Below, in pieces: positions 41,831-50,584 of a DNA stretch of 64,000 nucleotides. The notes below the pieces were generated by a model. It did no database searches and had not been told where the DNA came from. It saw only the letters and a program-made list of their open reading frames with translations. Where the stretch lies: assembly GCF_037893185.1 (NCBI RefSeq), contig NZ_CP140772.1, positions 1,798,001 to 1,862,000 of the forward strand, read 5' to 3'. Every line of letters starts with the position of its first letter. The stretch's first letter is position 1. Made by a program: the position numbers and the translations under genes. The stretch is from Chitinophaga sp. 180180018-3 (GTDB lineage Bacteria > Bacteroidota > Bacteroidia > Chitinophagales > Chitinophagaceae).

Positions 41831-42454
41831 TTAGCGGTCTATGACCTCCACGTCTTTGTTTTCCAACACAGCAAACTTTTCGATATTAAAGCCCTGCGGG
41901 TTGTTGTCGGATCGAACAGAGTTGACCAGATAGCAGGCGGTAACCAGGCTGCGCCTTGTTACATTGCTTGAACGGATGATAAACTGTTTGGCATAAGTTC
42001 TTACGGCATAGGGATAGTTGTCAAAATTGCAGACTACACTGTCCACTTCGATGCGTTGCTGTACGTTGCCGGATATGATCCGGTTGTAGTAACCTTTTTC
42101 CGAAAGATCCTTGTAATAATCAAAGGCGCTTTTGTCGGCAAGGTTGAACGCCCGCTTCATATTGCTTTCGATGGCATTTTTGTCCGGTGCCAGCGTAAAG
42201 AACAGTTCATGAAAGCGACGTACATGCTCACGGGCTTCTACCGGCCTGTTAATACTTGCGTCCTGCGAGAGTGCCAGCATCAATGATTTGCCGTTGTCAA
42301 GCACATAAACTTTTTGCCTTTGTTGCTCCGCAAAGCGGTAGGATTGCCAAACGGCATATCCCACCACGCTGATGCAGAGTACGGCAAATACAATGGCATA
42401 TAGCCTTATTTGCCTGAAACTGTTTTCGATGTTTCTTAAAGTCTTAAATTCCAT
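41831..42454 (-). CDS. traK: Conjugative transfer protein TraK (VirB8-like)
   Basis: The 207-residue product has a short cytoplasmic N-terminus (KTLRNIENSFRQIRLYA), one membrane segment (about residues 18-38) and a periplasmic domain with VEAREHVRRFHELFFTLAPD and YYNRIISGNVQQRIEVDSV. It fits TraK of Bacteroidota elements, which is VirB8-like in layout. It should bridge inner- and outer-membrane parts of the channel. It lies 15 bp downstream of traJ. Confidence 0.93.
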   Translation of the reverse strand: MEFKTLRNIENSFRQIRLYAIVFAVLCISVVGYAVWQSYRFAEQQRQKVYVLDNGKSLMLALSQDASINRPVEAREHVRRFHELFFTLAPDKNAIESNMKRAFNLADKSAFDYYKDLSEKGYYNRIISGNVQQRIEVDSVVCNFDNYPYAVRTYAKQFIIRSSNVTRRSLVTACYLVNSVRSDNNPQGFNIEKFAVLENKDVEVIDR

Positions 42455-42469
42455 TTCTATTAATGATTA

Positions 42470-43465
42470 TTATTTGTTCAATAGCCTGCCACCGATATTG
42501 CCTGCCACAGCTCCGGTACCGGCACCTGCGATATTTCCTGTTTTCGATGCGGTCTGGTTGACATTGCGCATAAAGTTCCCTGCGCCTCCTGCCTGAATGA
42601 CCCAACCCGCTACTGTTGGAATGGTGAAGTAGCCGACAATGCCAATCAGCATGAATATCACATACACCGTATTGGAGGTATCAGGTATGTAGGTGGGATC
42701 AGCCAGCATCTCGATGTCCCGCTCCAGGATAAGCGACTGGATTTTGGCGAGCATAGAGCTAAACATATCGGCGATGGGCAACCACAGATATACACTGATG
42801 TATCGCGTGAGCCATTGCGTAAGCGTGGACTGGAAGCCATCCCACACCGATATGGCAAAAGCTATCGGCCCCAGTATTGAAAGCACGATCAGGAAGAACG
42901 TTCGTATCGTGTCAATGACCAATGCCGCCGCCTGAAAAAGCATTTCGAGCAGTTCCCGGAACCAGTCGCGGATACTTTTCTTTAGATCGTACATTCCTCT
43001 TTCCATGTACATGCCCGACATCGTTACCAGGTCGGAAGGTGACCAACCCAGCTCGTCCAGCTTTTTATCAAACTCTTCGTCCGATACCAGATAGGCTGTT
43101 TCGGGATTACGAAGCATTGCCTCCCTTTCCAGCAGGTCTTTTTGTTCTTGCAGCTTGTTCAGGTCAAGTACCTGATTTTGCAGCATAGCATTTGTGCCTT
43201 TCACCACCGGGCTTAATACCGCATTGATAGTCCCCAACACAATGGTTGGGAAGAACATTATGCAAAGCCCGATGGCAAAAGGTCTTAAAAGAGGAAACAC
43301 GTCTATCGGTTCTGCCCGACTGAGTGCCTGCCATACCTTTAAAGCCACATAGAATAACGCGCCTAACCCGGCTATACCTTTTGCCACTGCCGCCATGTCT
43401 GCTGATAATGGCACCATCTCATCGTACAGCGAGCGCAGGAGTTGATGAAGATTTTCCCATTCCAT
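42470..43465 (-). CDS. traJ: Conjugative transfer protein TraJ (VirB6-like)
   Basis: This is a 331-residue polytopic inner-membrane protein. Hydrophobic segments occur at about residues 25-45, 58-85, 180-210, 225-245 and 268-300, with a large soluble loop between (about 95-170, containing ATTAYLVSDEEFD-like residues). The C-terminus is rich in Gly and Asn (GNIAGAGTGAVAGNIGG). It fits TraJ, the VirB6-like core channel component. It begins 3 bp after traI ends, so the two genes are tightly linked. Confidence 0.92.
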   Translation of the reverse strand: MEWENLHQLLRSLYDEMVPLSADMAAVAKGIAGLGALFYVALKVWQALSRAEPIDVFPLLRPFAIGLCIMFFPTIVLGTINAVLSPVVKGTNAMLQNQVLDLNKLQEQKDLLEREAMLRNPETAYLVSDEEFDKKLDELGWSPSDLVTMSGMYMERGMYDLKKSIRDWFRELLEMLFQAAALVIDTIRTFFLIVLSILGPIAFAISVWDGFQSTLTQWLTRYISVYLWLPIADMFSSMLAKIQSLILERDIEMLADPTYIPDTSNTVYVIFMLIGIVGYFTIPTVAGWVIQAGGAGNFMRNVNQTASKTGNIAGAGTGAVAGNIGGRLLNK

Positions 43466-43468
43466 AGC

Positions 43469-44101
43469 TTACCAGTATTTTTGTTCAGCAGTACCATATA
43501 GCTCCAGCACTCTTTTGGTGTTGTTCTGTTTTTTTGCCCGCAGAATGCTCACAGAAATATTCTTGTTGGTATAGTAGCGGACAAGATTATGATAGTCCTT
43601 AACTTCTTTGTACACACGGTCAATGATGTCCATGCGCTCCTTGTCGTTCAGTGAGAGGCCGTTGGAGGAAACAATCTGCTTCAACTCCTTTAACAGTTCG
43701 GTGCTTTCGTTCAGCAATGTGGAATAGCCATTAGCAATTGCCGAAAGCTCCTGTGGTGTGAAATTGGGATCGTTCATCATCTTTCCAAAATTCTTTACAT
43801 ACATTTCGGAAACATCACCTACAAGTAAAACAGTCTGCTGCACCTTACGTGCATCTTTGACAAGATTGTTCACGGCTTTGAGTTTGTCGTAATATTCCTT
43901 GCCCTGGTCGTACACTTTCTTTACCTCGTTGAAGTTTTTCACCACATTAGACACCGTGGATGAAGTCTGTACAATTTCATTGGCACTATTGAGAATACCG
44001 GATATAAGATTTCCGGGATCGGTCACGACCCATTGCGCTTTTGCACAAGGTGCTACGGCAAGCATGATTGCCGTACACACTACTAACATGATCTTTTTCA
44101 T
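43469..44101 (-). CDS. traI: Conjugative transfer protein TraI (DUF4141, VirB5-like)
   Basis: The start at 44101 (MKKIMLVVCTAIMLAV) is chosen because it opens a signal peptide ending near CAKAQ; the longer frame is non-coding in character. The 210-residue mature helical protein has WVVTDPGNLISGILNSANEI at the N-terminus and coiled-coil parts. This matches the DUF4141 TraI family. By size and secretion it may be the minor pilus (VirB5-like) component. The gene is 3 bp from traJ. Confidence 0.9.
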   Translation of the reverse strand: MKKIMLVVCTAIMLAVAPCAKAQWVVTDPGNLISGILNSANEIVQTSSTVSNVVKNFNEVKKVYDQGKEYYDKLKAVNNLVKDARKVQQTVLLVGDVSEMYVKNFGKMMNDPNFTPQELSAIANGYSTLLNESTELLKELKQIVSSNGLSLNDKERMDIIDRVYKEVKDYHNLVRYYTNKNISVSILRAKKQNNTKRVLELYGTAEQKYW

Positions 44102-44162
44102 TGTTTCCTGATTTTTAAAATGATTAATAATTATTTTTCTTGTCTCCTTCAGGTGGAAGGCA

Positions 44163-44378
44163 TTATATCTTCCTGCCCGTTTTTCTGCCGACTCCAGTGG
44201 ATTGTTTCTGTTGCAGATCATTGAGCCGGATAAAAAAATCCTGTAGGCTTTGAGGCTTGGTGGCTGCAACATCCTTACATAGTTTTGCAAAATCTTGATC
44301 CTCCTTGTTTGCGGGATCGGCTTCAAATATTAAAGCCTTGTTGCCCCCTATGGGCAGTGTGATTTTTTCTTTTTCCAT
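44163..44378 (-). CDS. Small hypothetical protein between TraG and TraI (TraH position)
   Basis: This 71-residue hydrophilic protein begins MEKEKITLPIGGNKALIFE and continues DFAKLCKDVAATKPQSLQDF, ending in a basic tail (VGRKTGRKI). It lies where CTnDOT-type elements carry traH, but I cannot confirm homology. It has no signal peptide. The basic tail is similar in style to other proteins encoded in the transfer region. Confidence 0.55.
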   Translation of the reverse strand: MEKEKITLPIGGNKALIFEADPANKEDQDFAKLCKDVAATKPQSLQDFFIRLNDLQQKQSTGVGRKTGRKI

Positions 44379-44400
44379 CTTTCCAGTTTTTTAAAATGGG

Positions 44401-46908
44401 TTAATAGTTGTCTGCTTTTTCACGCCTCTGAAGAGCAATGCGTTTGATAGCCATTTCCACATTGCCATCCAGTTCATGGGCGAGTTGCATCACTTCCATT
44501 TTTTCCGACTCCTCTGTGGTATAGGCCAGGTACTCTTCCAGGCTAACTTCGGTGGCATATACAGCCGAGTGCGTACCGCCCAGCCCGATCCAGACTTCCT
44601 TGTAAAGCCTGCTGGCATCATTGTTCATATTGATCGAAAGGATCTGGGATTTTTCTTTTTCGGTGAGGCCAAGCATTGCCTGGATGTCATCGAATTTGTT
44701 CATGTATTTGCGCTGGTCTAATAAAATTTTGCAGTCGCTATTATTGATGATGCTTTCCTTTACGATGGGAGATTGGATAATATCATCGACTTCTTGTGTC
44801 ACGACGATAGCCTCGCCAAAAAATTTCCGGACGGTTTTGAATAAATATTTTATATACTCCGCCATTCCCTCTTTCGCAATGGCCTTCCACGCTTCTTCGA
44901 TCAAAATGAGTTTACGCACACCTTTTAGCCTGCGCATCTTGTTGATGAAGACCTCCATTATGATGATCGTTACGATGGGGAACAAAATTTTGTGATCCTT
45001 GATCGCGTCAATTTCAAAGACTATAAAGCGCTTGGAAAGCAGGTCGAGTTGCTTATCAGAGTTGAGTAAGTAATCATACTCGCCGCCTTTGTAATACGGT
45101 TCCAGCACGTTGAGGAAGTTGGCAAGATCAAAGTCTTTTTCCCTTACTTTCTTTTCTTCCAGCACTTCCCGGTAGTCGCTCTGTACGTATTCATAGAAGC
45201 CGTTAAAGGAAGGATAATCCTCATGCTGTTTGATGCGTTCGATATAACCGCTCACAGCGTTGGATAACGCTACTTCCTCGGAGCGTTTCGGGGGTTCGTC
45301 GTCACGTTTCCAAAGGGTAAGAATGAGTGTTTTGATGCTTTCCCTTTTTTCAATATCGAACACACCATCGTCTGTGAAGAAGGGATTAAAAGCAATCGGG
45401 TTATCCTCAGTGTACGTGAAATACACACCGTCTTGTCCTTTGGTTTTTCCCTTAATGAGTTCGCAGAGTCCCTGGTAACTGTTACCGGTATCCACGAGCA
45501 GAACGTGAGCGCCCTGTTCGTAATACTGTCGTACCATGTGGTTGGTAAAAAAAGACTTGCCTGAACCCGACGGACCTAATATGAACTTATTGCGGTTCGT
45601 AATGATGCCACGCTTCATGGGCAGATCTGAAATATCCAGATGAATAGGCTTGCCTGTAAGCCTGTCGGCCATCTTAATACCGAAGGGTGAGGGTGAACTC
45701 TGGTAATTAGTTTCTTCGGTGAAGAAGCACAATGCCGGTTCAATGAACGTATAAAAACTTTCCTCTGCCGGGAAATCCCCTGCATTTCCCGGCATCGCTG
45801 CCCAATACAGCGTGGCAACGTCTGTGGTGTTATGCCGTGGCTTGCATTCCATCAATGCCAGTGCACTGCCCGTGTCGTTCTTCAGGTGCTTCAGCTCATG
45901 CGGATCGTCTGACCAGGCCATCACGTTGAAGTGTGCCCGGATAGAGGAAAGCCCATAGCTGTGCGCTTCATTGAGATAACGCTCGATCCACTCTTTGTTG
46001 ATCTGGTTGGCACGACTGTACCTTGCCAGGGAGTGCATATTGCGTGCGGACTTTTCAAACTTGCGCAGGTTCTCTTCGCTGTTATCTAAAAACAGATACT
46101 GATTGTAAATGTGATTACAGTTAAGCAGCAACCCTACAGGCGATGCAAAGGATAAAAGGCAGTCGCTCCTGTCTGTTGAAAGTTTTTCGTATCGGGTATT
46201 TGCCGATACCGTTCCGGGAAGGTCGTCCGTATCAGATAAGGTATGCAGACTTAAACGTTTATTGCCTACACGTACTTCCTCATTTCCCAGGCCGATATCC
46301 TGCATAGCTGTCCCCGCTTCCCTTGACAGGGTAAGATATTGCTCCAGTAATCCCAGGCTTTGCGGCGCACCAATGATGTCTTCTTCGCTAAGGCGTTCCA
46401 GTTTCACAAACCCGCTATCGTTCACGATCCGCTCAAACTGAGCGACCGCCTCCATAAAACGGCGAACGGTTTCCCTGTCCCTGATTTCTTTGGGGATAAG
46501 AACACCTTTACAAAGCGAGCTGAAATTGCTTTGCATCCGCATTCGTTCCTTTGTTGTCTTGGTCAGGAACAGGTAGCAATAATGGTTCAGGAACGGGCGC
46601 TCATTAAAATGGCGCTGATAAGATTTTGCAAGAAAGCTCTGGTTCTCCTGCGCAATGTCGGGATCGTAGTTCTCTCTGATATACCAATCTTGCTTGTGGA
46701 TAATGGAAAAGTCCGGCAATGTTTTGATCGCCTTGTGCCATGCCGAATGGATGGCATCATATTCCGGTGCAGCTACGGTGAACAGTTCCGGCAGATGTAC
46801 CCGAAAACATGCCGTTATATCTGCATCCTTGGAGATGATGCAATGGTTCTCCACTGCGAACAGCGGAAACTTACTTTCCAGTGTCGTGGTCTTTGCGGTG
46901 TTTCTCAT
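44401..46908 (-). CDS. traG: TraG-family conjugation ATPase (VirB4-like)
   Basis: This is an 835-residue ATPase. Walker A (GPSGSGKSF) is at about residues 445-453, and the Walker B region LILIEEAWKAI at about 666-676. Before Walker A are the typical TraG blocks (NRNKFILGPSG; SDLPMKRGI). It powers pilus assembly and substrate transfer in type IV secretion from the cytoplasmic side of the inner membrane. The full length and intact motifs indicate an active enzyme. Its start overlaps the traF stop by 4 bp. Confidence 0.96.
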   Translation of the reverse strand: MRNTAKTTTLESKFPLFAVENHCIISKDADITACFRVHLPELFTVAAPEYDAIHSAWHKAIKTLPDFSIIHKQDWYIRENYDPDIAQENQSFLAKSYQRHFNERPFLNHYCYLFLTKTTKERMRMQSNFSSLCKGVLIPKEIRDRETVRRFMEAVAQFERIVNDSGFVKLERLSEEDIIGAPQSLGLLEQYLTLSREAGTAMQDIGLGNEEVRVGNKRLSLHTLSDTDDLPGTVSANTRYEKLSTDRSDCLLSFASPVGLLLNCNHIYNQYLFLDNSEENLRKFEKSARNMHSLARYSRANQINKEWIERYLNEAHSYGLSSIRAHFNVMAWSDDPHELKHLKNDTGSALALMECKPRHNTTDVATLYWAAMPGNAGDFPAEESFYTFIEPALCFFTEETNYQSSPSPFGIKMADRLTGKPIHLDISDLPMKRGIITNRNKFILGPSGSGKSFFTNHMVRQYYEQGAHVLLVDTGNSYQGLCELIKGKTKGQDGVYFTYTEDNPIAFNPFFTDDGVFDIEKRESIKTLILTLWKRDDEPPKRSEEVALSNAVSGYIERIKQHEDYPSFNGFYEYVQSDYREVLEEKKVREKDFDLANFLNVLEPYYKGGEYDYLLNSDKQLDLLSKRFIVFEIDAIKDHKILFPIVTIIIMEVFINKMRRLKGVRKLILIEEAWKAIAKEGMAEYIKYLFKTVRKFFGEAIVVTQEVDDIIQSPIVKESIINNSDCKILLDQRKYMNKFDDIQAMLGLTEKEKSQILSINMNNDASRLYKEVWIGLGGTHSAVYATEVSLEEYLAYTTEESEKMEVMQLAHELDGNVEMAIKRIALQRREKADNY

Positions 46909-47237
46909 ACGGCACTGGATTTATGGGTTAACTTCAGGTAGCGATGTGCAGGCTTGCGACAGACGATGTACTTCGGATGTCTTTTTCTTGCACCGAGCTT
47001 CATTAATCCGTGCTCACCGTACTTACCATTGAGCGCAAATGTTTGCCAGATAATGAGCGATGCACCACCGGCTCCAATAAGCAGGCAGATATAGGAGTTC
47101 ACCCCAGCCATATACATCACCATCACAAGGATCAGCACACCGAGCAATCCACCTGCAAAAATGAACAGGTACTGCGCCTTCAATCCGTTGAACTCAACTG
47201 TTCTTCCGATGCCTTTATTGATATTGTATTTACTCAT
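46905..47237 (-). CDS. traF: Conjugative transfer protein TraF (DUF4133, VirB3-like)
   Basis: The start at 47237 (MSKYNINKGIGRTVEFNGLK) is chosen. The 110-residue product has two membrane segments (about residues 24-45 and 50-68) and a C-terminal basic region (RKRHPKYIVCRKPAHRYL). It matches DUF4133/TraF, a VirB3-like partner of the TraG ATPase. It overlaps traG by 4 bp and follows traE by 11 bp. Confidence 0.92.
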   Translation of the reverse strand: MSKYNINKGIGRTVEFNGLKAQYLFIFAGGLLGVLILVMVMYMAGVNSYICLLIGAGGASLIIWQTFALNGKYGEHGLMKLGARKRHPKYIVCRKPAHRYLKLTHKSSAV

Positions 47238-47248
47238 AGGGCGTCGGA

Positions 47249-47554
47249 TTAAAGGAAGAATGAACGAAGGATGGTAGCAGCCACAATAAGGAAGATGCAC
47301 GCACCGAACCAGCTTGCCGCAGTCTTGCTCGTGTCGGGATCGCCACTGCTGAATTTGTTGTACACCTTAACACCTCCGATTAACCCAACGACGGCTCCAA
47401 TGGCATAAATTAATTTGGTAGCCGGGTCAAAATAAGAGGTCACCATTTGTGTGGCCTCGTTGATGCCCGCACCTCCATTTCCTTGAGCGAATACACCAAA
47501 TGCTGACAGCAATGCAGCGCCTGTCAGCCACACTTTTTTTCTTTGCTTTTCCAT
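47249..47554 (-). CDS. traE: Conjugative transfer protein TraE (DUF4134, VirB2-like pilin)
   Basis: The 101-residue product has a signal peptide (to about FAQG) and two membrane segments (about residues 46-68 and 80-100, the latter ending ILRSFFL). This is the standard DUF4134 layout, equivalent to the VirB2 pilin. Its own leader is about 150 bp long and includes a CCCGC / GCGGG hairpin (47586-47600). It is separated from the upstream genes by a terminator, so it should have its own promoter. Confidence 0.93.
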   Translation of the reverse strand: MEKQRKKVWLTGAALLSAFGVFAQGNGGAGINEATQMVTSYFDPATKLIYAIGAVVGLIGGVKVYNKFSSGDPDTSKTAASWFGACIFLIVAATILRSFFL

Positions 47555-47653
47555 GTTTGAACTGAATTATTTTGTTACTACTTTCCCGCTTCATGCGGGC
47601 TTCGGAACAAAAATGTCATGGAAATTGAAGCGCTCTAACGATGTGTCTTTCAG

Positions 47654-47677
47654 TGGAATTACTTGGCAGTAGGTGGC
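47654..47677. promoter_or_regulatory. Phased TGGC-box site upstream of traE
   Basis: TGGA at 47654, TGGC at 47664 and TGGC at 47674 lie at an exact 10-bp period, 100-123 bp upstream of traE. The coding strand of traE reads TCCA/GCCA, as at the other sites. Confidence 0.45.
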
Positions 47678-47700
47678 TTTGTGATGAGGTTTCGGGGCAT

Positions 47701-47735
47701 AAAAAAAGTGTCAGGATTCTACAATCCTGACACTT
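47701..47735 (-). terminator. Strong terminator between the repeat-family genes and traE
   Basis: AAGTGTCAGGATT (47706-47718) pairs perfectly with AATCCTGACACTT (47723-47735) around a 4-nt loop. On the minus strand a run of seven T follows. It ends the transcript that begins at traA. Confidence 0.92.
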
Positions 47736-47773
47736 GAAAATGAAGTACAATAAGCAGCAGTTTTTTAGTCGAT

Positions 47774-49411
47774 CTACATCTTTCGACCTTTACCTTTTTG
47801 CGATTTATTTACTGGCGGTTTGATCATCGGTTTTTGTTTTTTCGCCTGCTTTTGTTGCCTTTTCAGGTTCTCCTTTATAATTTCCGGCAAGTATGTTTGC
47901 TGCCACGGAATTGTTTGAGCGATGAAATGGGATTTTACGCCGATCTTTTTTAAGTCGTCTTTTATATCCCAACCACCGTGCCTGTTCCACCCAATAGGAT
48001 CAAGGTCTTTCTGGAATGGGAACTGAACCGCTATCAGGTCTTTTGGAAAGTCAGTGATCTTATCGTAATCCAGTTCCCTAAATTCATGTTTCTTTGGATC
48101 GTAGGGTATCAGGTAGGCGTTCCTGTCTTCAGAAAAATAATGATCGATTTCATCGAACACTATTCCATTAGATAAAAAATCATCTTTTGGCCGCAGCATA
48201 TCCATACGTATGTCCACATAAAAAAGATGACCGGCAATATCAACAGTAGGTAGCCTTCCTTTATTCAACCGCAGGTCAAAAGCATACTGATCCACCATCA
48301 GTTCAAAATCAGTTTTAGTCTTTACCTCATCCACGGTGAGGCCATACTTTTGTGCCATACCAACGGGATCAAGCCCCACAAATTCCGGTATCTCTATCAA
48401 TACATCGCTTTTCTCAAATACATCGGGAATATTCTTAGTTTTCCTGTTGTATTCAAAAGAATACCCTTCACCAAAGTCTGTCATATCTTTAAAGGAAATT
48501 ACATTGCCTTCATTGGCTTTTTCCCGAAGTTCAAATTTGCTCACATCAACAACGAAGGCTGTTCCTTCTATATCCACTGTAGGCAGGTCCGGTTTTGAAG
48601 GTTTGGTATTCAGGTTATGAAGTGCCCAATGGTGCTCGCTTTTCAAGGTGTTGATATATTCTTCATAGGGAATGGTCTGCGGATCATAATGCATGGTAAG
48701 CGTCCTGTACATCAATCCATAGCGGGGATCATTCCCGTACCCCAAATTGGTGCCGATGGGGTCAAGGTCGGATAGACTGGGAACCTCCAGGATCAAACGG
48801 TCAGTGTTTTTGTCAATAGTACCATCCCTGAACGGATCTTCAACCCTGGAGGTTGATGTGTTGTAAAACAGGCGATACGATTCACGGTCTATGGAAAAGT
48901 AATCATACAGCGCGTTCAGGTAAATGGTTTCCCCGTTGCCATCCTGCGGACGTAATGCGTTGCCAGCTACATCAATTTCAAATCTTTTCCCGGCGAGGTC
49001 TATGGTTACAGGAATACCGTCCATCCTTCTGCCAAAAATGTCCTGGTCTACCATAATCTCAAAATCGGTTTTTTCCGAAATATCTTTCAATGTGCACCCG
49101 TATTTGCGGCACATGCCGTCCGGATCAATCTCACCAATGCAGGGTATCTTAACGGTAATAAGCGGATCACCTGCGGGCGCCGTTTCGGGTTTGCCTAAAA
49201 CAACAGGTTTGTTCCGCAGATAAGGAGAATGCAAAACATGGAATTTTTTGGAAACCCCGCTGTAATCAAACTCATAGTGCGTCTCATAATTCCGCATAGA
49301 TGAAAAGTAAATCCGGTTGCCTGGATTTGCCTTTTCTGAAAGGACTATTTTGTCAATGTCAAAGAGAAACTCCGTGCCCTCAATGATCACCGTTGGCTTG
49401 TCATTTTTCAT
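47774..49411 (-). CDS. Unrecognised repeat-family protein 1 (four units, 545 residues)
   Basis: I do not recognise this family. The protein consists of four copies of a unit of about 90-140 residues. Each opens with (L)PT(V/L)DI.G..F.VD and then LR.K, has a Y..PY or tyrosine-rich centre, and closes with an IP...(L/I)DP.G...(K/R)YG box. Units 1 and 2 are diverged; units 3 and 4 (from about residue 277) are regular. No signal peptide or membrane segment is present. The C-terminus is strongly basic (KKQKPMIKPPVNKSQKGKGRKM region). It lies in the traA-traD transcript between traD and traE and is the last gene before the strong terminator. Confidence 0.8.
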   Translation of the reverse strand: MKNDKPTVIIEGTEFLFDIDKIVLSEKANPGNRIYFSSMRNYETHYEFDYSGVSKKFHVLHSPYLRNKPVVLGKPETAPAGDPLITVKIPCIGEIDPDGMCRKYGCTLKDISEKTDFEIMVDQDIFGRRMDGIPVTIDLAGKRFEIDVAGNALRPQDGNGETIYLNALYDYFSIDRESYRLFYNTSTSRVEDPFRDGTIDKNTDRLILEVPSLSDLDPIGTNLGYGNDPRYGLMYRTLTMHYDPQTIPYEEYINTLKSEHHWALHNLNTKPSKPDLPTVDIEGTAFVVDVSKFELREKANEGNVISFKDMTDFGEGYSFEYNRKTKNIPDVFEKSDVLIEIPEFVGLDPVGMAQKYGLTVDEVKTKTDFELMVDQYAFDLRLNKGRLPTVDIAGHLFYVDIRMDMLRPKDDFLSNGIVFDEIDHYFSEDRNAYLIPYDPKKHEFRELDYDKITDFPKDLIAVQFPFQKDLDPIGWNRHGGWDIKDDLKKIGVKSHFIAQTIPWQQTYLPEIIKENLKRQQKQAKKQKPMIKPPVNKSQKGKGRKM

Positions 49412-49437
49412 TTTTTCATTTTTTAATACATCAGTTG

Positions 49438-50556
49438 CTACATCTTGCGCCCGCGTTTTCGGGATTTGTCAACCGTATGATCCGGTTTTTCCTTTTTCGA
49501 CTCCTTTTGCAGCTTATCCAGATTCTCTTTGATCCTTTCAGGTACATAAATATGTTCCCAGGTTTCAGTAACGGCTTTAAAGTTCATCCGTAATCCCGGT
49601 TCTTTCATTTCATCGATCAGGTCAAAGCCATGCTTTTTGTTCCACCCAACAGGGTCAAGTATGGCTTCGTTCGGGAAGGAGACAACCATTAGGTCTTTGG
49701 GAATTTGCGTGATCGTTTCGTAATCTATGTCCCGGAACTCATGTGCTTTCGGGTGGTATGGAATAAAGTAGCGTTGCGTATCATGATCATAGAATTTCTC
49801 GATTTCGGAGAACACGATGCCTTTGGAACTAAAATCATCTTTTGGGCGCAGCATATCCATCTGTAGATCCACATAAAAGGTATGCCCTTCAATATCCAGT
49901 GTAGGCAACACGCCCTTATTCCAGCGCAGGTCCAGCAGGCTGCCCGGCTCTATGGTCAGCTCAAAGTCGATCTTGCCTTTTACCTCCTCCAAACTCAGGT
50001 TATATTTTTGGGCCACACCAATGGGGTCAATGCTGGTCAACTCAGGTATTTGCACCATTTGCAGATCGGTTGAATCTGTAAAGGCCAGTTCCCTTCTTCT
50101 TTCATTGGTAGGAAAATTTTTGGTACTTACATCATAATGAAAAGTATATCCGTTTCCGTTACCAACATATTGCATTTCCTTTACGCGCATCACATTTTGC
50201 GGGTTGGCTTTTTCCCGCAATTCATCTTTGAGCCCGTCAACGATAAATTCCGTTCCTTCAATGAACATCGTTGGTTTTTCCCGCTCTGTTTTTGCCGCTT
50301 CTTTTTGCTGGCGCACTTCAACCACCCAATCAATATAGCCTTTTGCGTCTTCCATATTATGAGGAAACGATTTCCTGCGCCCGGACAGCTTGGAATCATC
50401 AAGACCAACTATAAACCCGTATTCGGGAAAGTCTTCTGTACGATAAACAATAATGAGGTTATTGATGTTCTTTTCAGCAACATTGTTCCTGTGGCTGGCG
50501 ATGGTATGTCCTTTATATTCCTCGAATATATAGTCGGGATCATTTTTTGAAACCAT
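49438..50556 (-). CDS. Unrecognised repeat-family protein 2 (two units plus N-terminal extension, 372 residues)
   Basis: This is a paralogue of the neighbours. An N-terminal part of about 95 residues, unique to this member (FEEYKGHTIASHRNNVAEKN, then DWVVEVRQQKEAAK), is followed by two repeat units. The first has FIEGTEFIVD and SIDPIGVAQKYNL; the second has LDIEGHTFYVDLQMDMLRP and LDPVGWNKKHGF. The C-terminal tail is basic (HTVDKSRKRGRKM). No signal peptide or enzyme motif is seen. It is in one transcript with the two paralogues, and spacing to its neighbours is 26 and 28 bp. The function is unknown. Confidence 0.8.
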   Translation of the reverse strand: MVSKNDPDYIFEEYKGHTIASHRNNVAEKNINNLIIVYRTEDFPEYGFIVGLDDSKLSGRRKSFPHNMEDAKGYIDWVVEVRQQKEAAKTEREKPTMFIEGTEFIVDGLKDELREKANPQNVMRVKEMQYVGNGNGYTFHYDVSTKNFPTNERRRELAFTDSTDLQMVQIPELTSIDPIGVAQKYNLSLEEVKGKIDFELTIEPGSLLDLRWNKGVLPTLDIEGHTFYVDLQMDMLRPKDDFSSKGIVFSEIEKFYDHDTQRYFIPYHPKAHEFRDIDYETITQIPKDLMVVSFPNEAILDPVGWNKKHGFDLIDEMKEPGLRMNFKAVTETWEHIYVPERIKENLDKLQKESKKEKPDHTVDKSRKRGRKM

Positions 50557-50584
50557 GTTCGTGTGTTTTAATTTAATTGAATGA

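Noticed and set aside
46360..46941. 193-residue plus-strand frame
   Set aside because: It is antisense to traG, and the sequence has no family motif.
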